This document shows, piece after piece, positions 41,398 through 50,250 of a DNA stretch of 64,000 nucleotides. Every line of letters begins with the position of its first letter. The stretch's first letter is position 1. The notes under the pieces are model-generated. The model searched no databases, was not told where the DNA came from, and saw only the letters and a list, made by a program, of their open reading frames with translations. This stretch comes from Streptomyces sp. AC558_RSS880. GTDB taxonomy: Bacteria > Actinomycetota > Actinomycetes > Streptomycetales > Streptomycetaceae. The stretch is taken from NCBI RefSeq assembly GCF_019049255.1, contig NZ_JAGMUJ010000072.1:62001-126000 (forward strand), written 5' to 3'. Position numbers and translations under genes: made by a program.

Positions 41398-42582
41398 ATG
41401 TCCTCGAAGCGCCTGCCCGTCACCGTGCTGTCGGGCTTCCTCGGCGCCGGCAAGACCACACTTCTCAACCACGTCCTCACCAACCGCGAGGGCCTGCGCG
41501 TGGCGGTGATCGTCAACGACATGAGCGAGGTCAACATCGACGCCGCCCTCGTACGCGGGGGCGAGGCGGCGCTCTCCCGGACCGAGGAGCGGCTGGTGGA
41601 GATGACCAACGGCTGCATCTGCTGCACACTGCGGGACGACCTGCTGGAGGAGGTCGACCGGCTCGCCCGGGACGGCCGCTTCGACTACCTGCTCATCGAG
41701 TCCAGCGGCATCTCCGAACCGATGCCGGTCGCCGCCACCTTCGCCTTCGCCCGCGACGACGGAGCCACCCTGGACGACGTGGCCCGGCTGGACACCATGG
41801 TCACCGTCGTCGACGCCGCCAACTTCCTCACCGAACTGGACACCGGGGACGACCTCGCCGAACGGGGCCTGGCCCCCTACGAGGACGACGAACGCACCGT
41901 GAGCGACCTGCTCATCGACCAGGTGGAGTTCGCCGACGTGCTCGTGCTCAACAAGCTGGACCTGGTCGGCGACGCCGACGCCGACCGGCTGCGCGCAGTG
42001 CTGGCACGGCTGAACCCGCAGGCCCGGCTGGTCACCTCGGTGCACGGCCGCGTCGACGCCCGCGACATCCTGGCGACCGGACGCTTCGACCTGGAACGCG
42101 CCCAGCAGGCACCGGGCTGGGTCCAGGAACTCAACGGCGACCACGTCCCGGAGACCGAGGAATACGGCATCTCCTCCCTCGTCTTCCGCTCGGCGGCGCC
42201 CTTCCACCCGGAACGGCTCTGGGACTTCGTCACCCGGGACATGGACAGCGGCACGTACGGCCGGGTCCTGCGCTCCAAGGGCTTCTTCACCCTGGCCGGC
42301 CGCGACGGCGTGACCGGTCTGTGGTCCCAGGCCGGTTCCGTCGCTCGTTTCGAACCCTCCGGGACCCGCGGTGCCGACGTGCCGCACGCTCAGGAGCTGG
42401 TCTTCATCGGTGTCGGCCTGCGGGCGGACCGTCTTCGTGCCGCCCTGGCCGGCTGCCTCATGACCGTGGGAGAGCCGGCGCCCACGACCGATCCCTTCCC
42501 CGGCTGGGAAACCGGAGAAGCCGGAGAAGTCTGCGCGCACGAGGACGAACATGGAACCTCGTCCCTGACAGCGGCCGTGTAA
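41398..42582 (+). CDS. CobW/ZNG1-type GTPase metallochaperone
   Basis: A 394-residue G3E-family GTPase that delivers zinc to client enzymes under starvation. Walker A is GFLGAGKTTL (residues 13-22), the metal-binding CxCC motif is Cys73-Ile-Cys-Cys76 (NGCICCTL), the guanine-specificity motif is NKLDL, and a C-terminal CobW_C domain begins near residue 255 (YGISSLVFRSAAPFHPERL). Length and motifs fit YciC/ZagA-like proteins. Cotranscribed with the Cys-less L32 behind a Zur box. A strong hairpin follows the stop. Confidence 0.9.
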   Translation: MSSKRLPVTVLSGFLGAGKTTLLNHVLTNREGLRVAVIVNDMSEVNIDAALVRGGEAALSRTEERLVEMTNGCICCTLRDDLLEEVDRLARDGRFDYLLIESSGISEPMPVAATFAFARDDGATLDDVARLDTMVTVVDAANFLTELDTGDDLAERGLAPYEDDERTVSDLLIDQVEFADVLVLNKLDLVGDADADRLRAVLARLNPQARLVTSVHGRVDARDILATGRFDLERAQQAPGWVQELNGDHVPETEEYGISSLVFRSAAPFHPERLWDFVTRDMDSGTYGRVLRSKGFFTLAGRDGVTGLWSQAGSVARFEPSGTRGADVPHAQELVFIGVGLRADRLRAALAGCLMTVGEPAPTTDPFPGWETGEAGEVCAHEDEHGTSSLTAAV

Positions 42583-42588
42583 CCGGAC

Positions 42589-42620
42589 CCGGGACGGTCG
42601 AACGCATTCGGCCGTCCCGG
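42589..42620 (+). terminator. Terminator hairpin after the GTPase gene
   Basis: CCGGGACGGTCGAA pairs with TTCGGCCGTCCCGG across the loop CGCA: 14 bp with one G-T wobble, starting 7 bases past the stop. It separates the GTPase gene from the Fur-family gene. Confidence 0.65.
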
Positions 42621-42646
42621 CCGCCCCCACCGCTACGGAGGCACAC

Positions 42647-43078
42647 ATGCACGGAACGACCCTCGGCGAGTGGCGCCCCACCCCGCAACGGGCCGCCGTT
42701 CTGCAGGCGTTGACCGCCTGCGACGGCTTCACCTCCGCCCAGACCCTGCACGCGGCACTCACGGCGGACGGTGTCGTGGTCGGCCTGACCACCGTCTACC
42801 GCACGCTCCACCTGCTGGAGGCGTCGGGCCAGGTGGACATGGTGCGCGACAGCGACGGCGAACGCCTCTACCGGCCCCGGCCCGCCGACGGTCACCGGCA
42901 CTACCTTCTGTGTCGGCGCTGCGGCCTCAGCCTCGCCGTGGACTCCGAGGAGGTCGAGCAGTGGGCGGTCGAGGTGGCGCGCGTCACCGGGTTCCACGAC
43001 GTGGACCACACCCTCGAACTGACCGGGGTGTGCGACAACTGTCACGCCGGGCGCGACGACGGCCGAACGGACGCCTGA
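42647..43078 (+). CDS. Fur-family regulator (Zur-like)
   Basis: A 143-residue Fur-superfamily repressor. The winged helix covers residues about 8-75 (TPQRAAVLQAL, VGLTTVYRTLHLLEASGQVD). The structural zinc site is Cys89/Cys92 (LLCRRC) with Cys129/Cys132 (VCDNC). His83 and His85 plus downstream acidic/His residues (FHDVDHTLEL) form the sensor site. Sequence alone cannot separate Zur from Fur/Nur, but the location inside zinc genes favours zinc. The ATG has an ACGGAGG site. I see no Zur box in its own short upstream gap. Confidence 0.88.
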   Translation: MHGTTLGEWRPTPQRAAVLQALTACDGFTSAQTLHAALTADGVVVGLTTVYRTLHLLEASGQVDMVRDSDGERLYRPRPADGHRHYLLCRRCGLSLAVDSEEVEQWAVEVARVTGFHDVDHTLELTGVCDNCHAGRDDGRTDA

Positions 43079-43171
43079 CACACGTCTGCCGCGTCCGCTC
43101 CTCGATCCGCGCGGGCGAGGACGGCCGTCCGGGGCGGAGCGACGGCCGCCGCCGGCCGACGGCTCGGCGGC

Positions 43172-43388
43172 GGCGCCCCACGTGGGCGGTCAGGTCCGAG
43201 CAGGACCGCGTGTCCGGAGGGAAGTGGTCCCCGTTGACCAGCGCCCCACCGGGGCGGAGCAGGACCGCGAGGGAGCGGCAGGTCTCCGGCAGGACGCGGG
43301 CGGGGAGGCAGTGCAGGGCCGTCGCAGAGACGGCGACGTCCAGGCCGCGGGGCAGTTCCCCTGCCGCTTCGGCGACGGACCATCCCAC
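43172..43388 (-). pseudogene. SAM-dependent methyltransferase fragment
   Basis: The frame reads GLDVAVSATALHCLPARVL then RSLAVLLRPGGALVNGDHF, motifs 4-6 of a class I methyltransferase, but motif I and the C-terminus are absent and the frame runs out in Arg-rich noise. It lies in the 446-base gap 43079-43524, which otherwise holds nothing recognisable. Confidence 0.55.
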
Positions 43389-43524
43389 CGTGCTGCGGCC
43401 GGGCTACCGCACGCTACGCCGTGACGGTCTTCGACCGCCCGTCCGAGCCGAGGTGGGCACCCGGCCCGGACGGGTGATCGGCGTTCCACATCCCCGTAGC
43501 CGCCCCTGACCGCGACCGGGCCGA

Positions 43525-45279
43525 TCACCGGGTCGGCTCCGCCGTGCCGGCCGGCACCAGGCGCCAGCCTCGGCTGCGGCGGCGCCGATCCCAGAAGCGG
43601 GCGTAGAGGCCGCCGGCGGCGAGCAGTTGCTCGTGGGTGCCACGCTCGCTGATCCGGCCCTCGTCCAGGACGAGGATCTGGTCGGCGGCCACGACGGTGG
43701 ACAGCTGGTGGGCGATCACCAGCAATGTGGAGTCCCGCATCAGGGTCCGCAGGGCCTGCTGCACATACTTCTCGTTCTCCGGGTCGAGGGCGGCGGTGGC
43801 CTCGTCGAGCAGGACGACGGGGGCGCGCTTGAGGACGGCGCGGGCGACGGAGACACGTTGCCGTTCGCCGCCGGACAGGGAGGCTCCGCCCTCGCCGACG
43901 CGCGTCGCCAGGCCGTCCGGCAGCCGCTCGACGATCTCGTCGACGCCGGCGATCCGGGACGCCTCGCGTACCTCCTCGTCGGTGGCGTCGGGCCGGCCCA
44001 CGCGGATGTTGCCCTCCAGGGTGTCGTCGAAGAGGTACACGTCCTGCTGGACCACGGAGAGCTGGGCCATCAGCTGTTCCACGGGCATCTCGCGCACGTC
44101 GGTGCCGCCGACGCGGACCGATCCGGCGTCCACGTCGAAGAAGCGGGCGATGAGCCGGACCAGGGTGGTCTTGCCCGCACCGGACGCGCCGACCACCGCG
44201 GTCACGGTGCGCGGCGGGACGCGCAGGGAGACGTCCCGCAGCACCGGGTCCCCGTCGTCGTAGCCGAAGGTGACGTTCTCGAAGACGATCTCGCCGGGGC
44301 GGTCGAGGACGGCGCGCTTGTCGGTGTCGGGCAGGGGCGGCTCGTCCAGCAGGGCGGCGAGCCTGCCGAGGTCGTTGCCGGCCATGCGCAGCATGCCGCT
44401 CATGCCGGCGGCCTCCGACAGCGGGCCGACGAACCGGGCGGCCAGCGCGAGGAGCGCGACCAGGGCGGCGGGCTCCACGGCGTCGTGCAGGGCCAGGGTC
44501 ACGCCGGTGGTCACCAGGGCGGCGAAGCACAGCTGGACGGCGAGGCCGCCTGCGAGCAGCCGGGGCATGGTCTCGGCGAGCATCCGGCCGGCCGCCTTGC
44601 CGCGTTCCTCCACCGCGGCCTCCAACGGGGCGTAGCCCGCACGGTCGCGGCCGAAGGCCCGCAGGGTCTTCTGTGCCCGCGCGAACTCCACCACCCGGCT
44701 GCCGGCGAGGGCGTCGGCGGCATCCCGCCGCCGTTCGCTGCGGCCGATCCAGGAGGCGGACCAGCGGTGGGTGGCGTACAGCAGCGGGGCGCAAGCCACC
44801 AGAACCAGCCCGAGGCGCCAGTCCAGGACGAGCAGGGCGAGGGCGACGGTGGCGGGGGTGACGATGCCGCTGACGAGGGGGGTGAGCTGGTGGGCGAAGA
44901 CGTTGGTGACGGTGAGGGTGCCGGTGGTGGCGCTCCGCGCGACGCGGCCGACCTTCTCGGAGGTGAACCAGCCCAACGGCAGCCGGACCAGATGATCGCC
45001 GAGCCGGTCGTGCAGGGTGGTGAGGGTGACGACGGCCAGCCCGAAACCCCGCATGGCCTGCTGGTAGCGGGCGACGCAGGTGACCACGACGAGGACCGCG
45101 AGGACCGCCAGGTGCCGCAGGGCTCCGGCGGTGTCGCCGTCGAAGACCGAGCGCAGTACGGGCACCAGGAAGGTCACGGTGACGCCTTCGAGGACCGCGT
45201 AGGCGATCAGCCAGGCGAAGTAGCGGCGCAGGGCGCCCCGGTGGTCGGGCCCCAGGACGGTGGCCAGGTGGCGGATCAT
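43525..45279 (-). CDS. ABC half-transporter (TMD-NBD), IrtB/YbtQ-like
   Basis: A 584-residue exporter-fold half-transporter. Six membrane helices span about residues 20-310. The ATPase domain has Walker A VVGASGAGKTTLVRL, signature SLSGGERQRVSVARA and Walker B VVLLDEATAALDPENE. It overlaps the partner gene by 4 bases (ATGA), so the two should form a heterodimer. Pairs of this type next to salicylate-derived siderophore genes (IrtAB, YbtPQ) import the metal-loaded siderophore despite the exporter fold; export cannot be excluded. Confidence 0.85.
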   Translation of the reverse strand: MIRHLATVLGPDHRGALRRYFAWLIAYAVLEGVTVTFLVPVLRSVFDGDTAGALRHLAVLAVLVVVTCVARYQQAMRGFGLAVVTLTTLHDRLGDHLVRLPLGWFTSEKVGRVARSATTGTLTVTNVFAHQLTPLVSGIVTPATVALALLVLDWRLGLVLVACAPLLYATHRWSASWIGRSERRRDAADALAGSRVVEFARAQKTLRAFGRDRAGYAPLEAAVEERGKAAGRMLAETMPRLLAGGLAVQLCFAALVTTGVTLALHDAVEPAALVALLALAARFVGPLSEAAGMSGMLRMAGNDLGRLAALLDEPPLPDTDKRAVLDRPGEIVFENVTFGYDDGDPVLRDVSLRVPPRTVTAVVGASGAGKTTLVRLIARFFDVDAGSVRVGGTDVREMPVEQLMAQLSVVQQDVYLFDDTLEGNIRVGRPDATDEEVREASRIAGVDEIVERLPDGLATRVGEGGASLSGGERQRVSVARAVLKRAPVVLLDEATAALDPENEKYVQQALRTLMRDSTLLVIAHQLSTVVAADQILVLDEGRISERGTHEQLLAAGGLYARFWDRRRRSRGWRLVPAGTAEPTR

Positions 45280-47129
45280 CGGGCGGTCTCCTCGGTGCCC
45301 TCGGCCGGCTCGGCGCCGGGCGCGTCGGCGGGGTTGTGGGCCGCCCACATGCGGGCGTAGCGGCCTCCGGCTGCGAGCAGTTCGGTGTGCGTGCCCTGCT
45401 CGACGACCCGGCCCGCGTCCAGGACGACGATGCGGTCGGCGCCGGTGATGGTGGACAGGCGGTGGGCGACCACCAGGACGGTGCGGCCCCGTACCAGGGT
45501 GGACAGGGCGTCCTGGATCTCCGCCTCGGACTCCGGGTCGGCGTAGGCGGTGGCCTCGTCGAGGACGAGGACGGGCGCGTCGGCGAGCAAGGCGCGGGCG
45601 ATGGTGAGGCGCTGTGCCTCGCCGCCGGAGAACCGGGCGTCCTCGCCGACGACCGAGTCGTAACCGCGCGGCAGCCGCGTGACGCGCTCGTGGACGCGGG
45701 CGGCGGTCGCGGCGGCGACGAGGTCGTCGTCGGTGGCGTCGGGACGGCCCAGGCGCAGGTTGTCGGCGACCGTGCCGTGCAGCAGCTGCACGTCCTGCAG
45801 GACGAACCCGACGTGCCGGTACAGCTCTTCGGGTGCGATGTCGCGGACGTCGGTGCCGCCGATGCGGACCGCGCCGGCGTCCACGTCGTGGAACCTGGGG
45901 ACGAGGGCCGCGAGGGTGGACTTGCCCGCGCCGGAGCCGCCGACCAGGGCGGTGACGGTGCCGGCCCGGCAGGTCAGGTCGATGCCGTGGAGCACGGGCC
46001 GGCCGGGGGCGTAGCCGAAGACGACCCCGTCGAGCACGACGTCGTTGCCGTTCGGCTTCCGCGGCCGGTCGGTGACGGGGAGTTCGGGGAGGTCCAGCAG
46101 CGCGGTGATGCGTCCGGCGGCGGCCACGGCCTTGCGCTGTGCGGTCAGGCCCTGGTTGAGGGTGAGCAGGGTGGTGGGCAGGACGGCGGCGACGAGCACC
46201 TCGGCGAGGACGTCGGCGGGGGTGACCCAGCCCTCGTGCGTGAACCAGATGCCGCCGGCCAGTCCGACGACGGAGATCACCGGCACGGACAGGGCCATGG
46301 AGGTGTACGCGTCCAGTCTCAGCACCGGCCGGACCCAGCCCGCGTACTGGTCGCCGTAGGCGTGCACGGCCTCCCGGTATCCGGCGTGGGCGCGGTGGGT
46401 GCCGCCGAACACCTTGACGACGCCGATGCCGTGCACGAACTCCACGACGGCGGCGCCGACCCGGCCGAAGGCGGTGTCCACCGCGGTCATCTTCTCGGCG
46501 AAGCCGCGCATCATGAAGGCGTACGCCGTGAAGTAGACCGGCAGGGTGACGAGCGCCAGCAGGGCGAGCCGCCAGTCGACCCACACCAGGTAGCCGAGTC
46601 CGGCGAGCGGCAGCGCGATCGCGCCGGACAGTTCGACGTCGTGGTGGGCGGTCAGATGGTGCAGGTCGTCGATGTCCTCCTGGGCGGCCTTGCGGACCTG
46701 TCCGGAAGTGGTGGACGAGTACCAGCCCAGCGGTACCCGGCCGAGCTTGGCGACCATACGGCGCCGCAGGCCGGCCTGGAGCCGGCCGTCCGCCAGGTGG
46801 GTGATCCACAGGGCGGCGCCGGTGCAGCTCCAGCCGACGACCAGGGCCACGGCGACGACGACGGCCGCGGTGACCACCCGGTCGCGGTCCGGAGGGCCCT
46901 CTGCGAGCAGGACCCGGCCGATCTCGGCGATGCCGACGAAGGGCACCAGGGTGGTGACGGCGCCGATCGCGCCCAGCACGATGCCGAGCCGGGTCATCCG
47001 GGCGACGGGCCGGCGCAGTTCGCGCAGGGCGTCGGCGGTGCGCCGCCGTTCATCGCGGTCGGCGGTGGCCGACGGGGGTTCGGGCTGCTGCTCGGGGGCG
47101 GCCGTGGCTTCGGTGGTGGTCGTGGTCAT
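45276..47129 (-). CDS. ABC half-transporter (TMD-NBD), IrtA/YbtP-like
   Basis: A 617-residue half-transporter. A Thr/Glu-rich N-terminus is followed by six membrane helices (about residues 50-340) and an ATPase domain with Walker A VGGSGAGKSTLAAL, signature RFSGGEAQRLTIARA and Walker B VLVLDEATAYADPESE. The DEATAYADPE variant is one I associate with the IrtA/YbtP siderophore-importer group rather than multidrug exporters (which usually have DEATSALD). It lacks the extra SIP/FAD domain of mycobacterial IrtA. Start ATG at 47129 with GGGAGAAG upstream. Confidence 0.85.
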   Translation of the reverse strand: MTTTTTEATAAPEQQPEPPSATADRDERRRTADALRELRRPVARMTRLGIVLGAIGAVTTLVPFVGIAEIGRVLLAEGPPDRDRVVTAAVVVAVALVVGWSCTGAALWITHLADGRLQAGLRRRMVAKLGRVPLGWYSSTTSGQVRKAAQEDIDDLHHLTAHHDVELSGAIALPLAGLGYLVWVDWRLALLALVTLPVYFTAYAFMMRGFAEKMTAVDTAFGRVGAAVVEFVHGIGVVKVFGGTHRAHAGYREAVHAYGDQYAGWVRPVLRLDAYTSMALSVPVISVVGLAGGIWFTHEGWVTPADVLAEVLVAAVLPTTLLTLNQGLTAQRKAVAAAGRITALLDLPELPVTDRPRKPNGNDVVLDGVVFGYAPGRPVLHGIDLTCRAGTVTALVGGSGAGKSTLAALVPRFHDVDAGAVRIGGTDVRDIAPEELYRHVGFVLQDVQLLHGTVADNLRLGRPDATDDDLVAAATAARVHERVTRLPRGYDSVVGEDARFSGGEAQRLTIARALLADAPVLVLDEATAYADPESEAEIQDALSTLVRGRTVLVVAHRLSTITGADRIVVLDAGRVVEQGTHTELLAAGGRYARMWAAHNPADAPGAEPAEGTEETAR

Positions 47130-47618
47130 CGGGGTGTCTTCTCCCTCGGTGTCCCCGGCCCGGCCGCAGCGGGACCGACACCAGGTGCTCGGCGACCATG
47201 TGGACGTGCGGCGGTTCGATGACGCCGAAGCGGCCGGTGGGCACATCGGTCATGGTGAACCGGCCCGGGCGGTCGTCGCCGTCGCGAGCCTCCCCCCGGG
47301 TGGCCGGCGTGGACCGGGCGGCGCTTCCGCAGGACGTGCGTGCCGCGGTACGGCGTCGTGCGGACGGTGCCGGAGTCGTCGGAACCTCCGGTGGCGCCGG
47401 AGCGGACAACCGTACGGACGATGCCGGTGCGGTCGGGCGCCCGCGCGGCCTCGTCGGTGACAGCGGGCACCCCGGCGTGCTCGGCGAACGGCCGCGAGCC
47501 GTCTCCGCCCTCGAGGAGGACACCGGGGGGAGCGGACCCTGCCGGGGCACGGCGGCCGGCGCCGACGTGGCCGCGGGCTGTTCCGGCGATCACCGTGCGC
47601 CCAGGGTGTCGGCCCGGC
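47130..47618. other. 489-base gap between the transporter pair and salicylate synthase
   Basis: Open frames exist on both strands (for example a minus-strand frame with MTDVPTGRFGVIEPPHVHM near 47254) but none has family similarity I recognise or clear codon bias. A decayed gene is possible. Confidence 0.4.
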
Positions 47619-48992
47619 TCACGGAGCCGTCACGGGCGTCGGGATGTCGTCGCCCGCCCCCGTCGCCGGGGTGGCGGGCACCAGGTGACCGCTGACCGCC
47701 CGGAGCTTCTCCCTGGTCTCCTCCAGCTCCCGCTCCGGGTCGGAGCCCGCCACGATGCCGGCTCCGGCGCGCAGCCAGGTCCGGTCGCCTCGGCGCAGGA
47801 CGGTGCGCAGCACCAATGCCGCGTCCAGGGTGCCGTCGGCCTCCAGCCGCACGACCGCGCCGCTGTACAGCCCGCGTTCCTGTTCCTCGGCCCGGCGGAT
47901 CGCCGCGAGCGCGGGCCCCTTGGGTATGCCGGAAGCGGTCACCGCGGGGAACAGCGCGGCGAGCGCGTCCCACCGGTCGTGGCCGGGTGCGAGTCGGCCC
48001 CGCAGCCGGGAGGCGAGGTGCTGCACGCTGCCCCGTTCCTCCACGGCCATGAACTCCTCGGTGCGCACCGACTCCGGCAGGCACACCGTGTTCAGCTCCT
48101 CCTGCACCAGGCGTACGGAGACGGCGTGCTCGTACACCTCCTTGGCGTCGCGGTGGAGTTCGGCGCGGCGGGCGGCGTCCGCGTCGAAGTCGCCGGTCAG
48201 CGCGCGGGTGCCGGCCAGCGGCTGGGCCGTGACGAGGCCGTCGGTGTCGATCCGGGCCACGATTTCGGGGCTGAAGCCGGCGGCCTCCCACCCGCCGTGC
48301 CGCAGCAGGAAGGAACGGGCCGGGAGGTGGCTGCGCCGTCCCGCCACATAGGTGGCCGGAAGATCGATCTCCTCCGGCACGGACACGGTGCGGGAGACGA
48401 TGGCCTTGTCCAGCTCCCCCGCGCGGATGGCGCGTACGACGTCGGCGACGGCGGTGCGGTACCGGTCGGCGCGCTCCTCCAGGTCGACGGCGACGCGCGC
48501 GGCGGCGGGCTCGCCGGCCGAGGCCGCGGCGGTGTGCAGCCGTCTCTCCAGAGCGTCGAGGGCGTCGGGCCCGCCGGCCCGCAGTACGGCCGCGGTGGGC
48601 GTCAGTTCGATCTCACGCTCCGGGACGACGAATCGGGCGAGGGTCCGATCGCCGGTCGTGCCGCCCCCGTGGTAGGCGTGGGCGAGTTCGAAGGAGATCC
48701 ACCCGTGCGCCGATCCGACGCCGTCGGTCCGCGTCCGGAGGAGTTCCCCGGCGGTGGCCAGGGGGTGGGCGCCCGCGGGCAGTCGCGTGGTCTCGGCGTT
48801 CGTGCCGTGCAGCCTGACGGAGGTCTCGTCCACCTCGATCACGACGGACTCGCCCTCACTCCACGTGACGGAGCCGCCTTGCTCGTAGAGGAGGTGGGGT
48901 GCGTCGGTGCCCGCGGACAGAGCGGCGGCGACGGCGACGGGATCGCCGGTGAAGGTGAGTTTGCGCTCGGGGAAGGGTTCCCGACGGGTCAC
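47619..48992 (-). CDS. Salicylate synthase (MbtI/Irp9/YbtS-type)
   Basis: A 457-residue chorismate-utilising enzyme that converts chorismate via isochorismate to salicylate, the starter of phenolic thiazoline siderophores. The anthranilate-synthase-I fold shows ELDKAIVSRTVSVPEE, SFLLRHGGWEAAGFSPEIV, the catalytic block HRDAKEVYEHAVSVRLVQEE, TASGIPKGPALAAIRRAE and YSGAVVRLEADGTLDAAL with the Mg-binding acidic residues. Length equals the MbtI group, so lyase activity is built in. The GTG at 48992 overlaps the stop of a small leader frame. A Zur-box promoter lies 370 bases upstream. Confidence 0.88.
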   Translation of the reverse strand: MTRREPFPERKLTFTGDPVAVAAALSAGTDAPHLLYEQGGSVTWSEGESVVIEVDETSVRLHGTNAETTRLPAGAHPLATAGELLRTRTDGVGSAHGWISFELAHAYHGGGTTGDRTLARFVVPEREIELTPTAAVLRAGGPDALDALERRLHTAAASAGEPAAARVAVDLEERADRYRTAVADVVRAIRAGELDKAIVSRTVSVPEEIDLPATYVAGRRSHLPARSFLLRHGGWEAAGFSPEIVARIDTDGLVTAQPLAGTRALTGDFDADAARRAELHRDAKEVYEHAVSVRLVQEELNTVCLPESVRTEEFMAVEERGSVQHLASRLRGRLAPGHDRWDALAALFPAVTASGIPKGPALAAIRRAEEQERGLYSGAVVRLEADGTLDAALVLRTVLRRGDRTWLRAGAGIVAGSDPERELEETREKLRAVSGHLVPATPATGAGDDIPTPVTAP

Positions 48993-49255
48993 GGGAGGTT
49001 CTCGCTTTCCGGTTGGCAGCGGGCGCCGGCGGCTGTAGCGGTGCGGCCGGCACCCCACGAGGGGGTGCGGCGCCGTCTCGCGGCGGTGGTGGGGGAAGTG
49101 GGTGCCCGGGAGGGCGTGCGGGGCGGCCGGGTTCCGCGCAGTCCCGTGAGCGACGATGACGTCGCGCACCGGCCTGCCGTGCCGGCGGCGGTCGGCGGAC
49201 CTTTCGCGGCGGGACGGGACCGGCACGTTCGGCGGGGTGTCGATGCCTCCGTCAT
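48989..49255 (-). CDS. Possible leader ORF upstream of salicylate synthase
   Basis: 88 codons from an ATG with a good GAAGGGAG site, ending in TGA that overlaps the salicylate synthase GTG (GTGA). Arg/Thr/Ser/Pro-rich, with no recognisable family. GC at third codon positions is visibly lower than in neighbouring genes, which argues against a conserved protein, but ribosome site and overlap suit a translated leader that couples to the enzyme gene. Confidence 0.3.
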   Translation of the reverse strand: MTEASTPRRTCRSRPAAKGPPTAAGTAGRCATSSSLTGLRGTRPPRTPSRAPTSPTTAARRRRTPSWGAGRTATAAGARCQPESENLP

Positions 49256-49328
49256 GTGCGGTCACTCCCTTCGACGGAACGCACCCGGCGGGGAAGGGCC
49301 GGCCCGTCACCGCACTCGCGGGGGTACG

Positions 49329-49346
49329 GACCCGCAGAAGCGGGTC
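49329..49346 (-). promoter_or_regulatory. Hairpin at the start of the siderophore leader
   Basis: GACCCGC-TTCT-GCGGGTC on the message strand, a perfect 7-bp stem about 5 bases after the predicted transcription start. It may stabilise or attenuate the long leader. Confidence 0.4.
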
Positions 49347-49357
49347 GAGCGCTCCCC

Positions 49358-49386
49358 ATACAAGCTTTAATGAAAACGATTGTCAA
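49358..49386 (-). promoter_or_regulatory. Zur-controlled promoter of the siderophore operon
   Basis: On the minus strand TTGACA (49386-49381), a 17-base spacer and TTGTAT (49363-49358) form a strong promoter. The Zur palindrome TGAAAACGATTGTCA (49371-49385) covers the -35 and half the spacer, so zinc-loaded Zur would block it. The predicted start near 49351 leaves a leader of about 358 bases. Confidence 0.75.
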
Positions 49387-49496
49387 TACACTTGACTGGG
49401 CGTCGGTGATCCGGGAGCCCACAGGCCGACCTCACACGGGGGCGGCGGCCCGACCGTGGCACAGCAACAGTGGGGAGCACCCTGGTCGCCGCCCCG

Positions 49497-50228
49497 TCAC
49501 CGGATCAGCTTGCCGATCTCCGGTGACCCCGGAACACCTGCGGCGCTCACCAGGCTGCTGCTCATTCCGGCCTCCTGCGCGAGCCGCTCGAGGCTGAGGT
49601 TCTCCCAGTCGTAGGTGTCGGAGTTGGTGCGCACCAACTTGCCCCGGCGGAAGACCTTCCAGGACGTCCGCCAGCGCATCACCTCACCCTCGAGGGGTTC
49701 GGCCTCCGTCCACCACTCGTAGGTCTGCTCGCCGATCGTCTCGCGCAGCATCCTGAACGGCGGCACACGACGGGCGGTGCCGACCCCCATCAGCTCCACG
49801 ATGATCGGCCCGCCGTCGGGCAGTCTGCCGCGAAGGTTCCGCCACAGGTCGCCGCGTTCGGCCTTGGTCAAGTGGCCGACCACGCCGAAGATCACCACTG
49901 CGCTGACGGTGTCGGGCAGGGTGAGCTCCTGAGCGGGCTCCGCCACGACCGTCACCCGCTTCCGCAGGTCCTCGTCCCCGAACACCCGGCTCGTGAGCAT
50001 CGCCCGCATCGGAACGGATGGCTCCGCAGCGATGATCGGGACGCCCGGCAGGGCCTGGGCGATGACCGCGGTGATCCGCCCCGTGCCCGCGCCGATCTCG
50101 ACGACGGGGCCGCGAGTGGTGTCGACTCCCGCCAGGGCAGCGGTGAGGGGCCCGGCACTCGTCCGCACGTGGCGCGCGGCCACCATCTCGTAGAACTCCG
50201 CGGAGGCGGTGTAGTAGTCCGCGACCAT
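49497..50228 (-). CDS. Class I SAM-dependent methyltransferase of the siderophore cluster
   Basis: A 243-residue methyltransferase. Motif I is VVEIGAGTGRITAVIAQAL, followed by the acidic IIAAEPSVPMRAML and PIIVELMGVG. It is a homologue of the C-terminal domain of the reductase-methyltransferase fusion at 52457 (shared VELMG, TSR, YEWW and EPxxGExMRxxT motifs). It probably N- or C-methylates a thiazolidine or a side chain of the siderophore. It lies 22 bases after the thioesterase stop, in one operon with it. Confidence 0.85.
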   Translation of the reverse strand: MVADYYTASAEFYEMVAARHVRTSAGPLTAALAGVDTTRGPVVEIGAGTGRITAVIAQALPGVPIIAAEPSVPMRAMLTSRVFGDEDLRKRVTVVAEPAQELTLPDTVSAVVIFGVVGHLTKAERGDLWRNLRGRLPDGGPIIVELMGVGTARRVPPFRMLRETIGEQTYEWWTEAEPLEGEVMRWRTSWKVFRRGKLVRTNSDTYDWENLSLERLAQEAGMSSSLVSAAGVPGSPEIGKLIR

Positions 50229-50250
50229 GACAGTGACGTCCTTTCAGGTC

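Noticed and set aside
42583..42646. Zur box in front of the Fur-family gene
   Set aside because: The 64-base gap is filled by the terminator hairpin and ribosome site; no TGAAAAC-like half-site is present.
47126..47593. Minus-strand frame of 155 codons, considered as a siderophore-interacting protein
   Set aside because: No flavin or NAD motif could be found and it overlaps the ABC transporter start.
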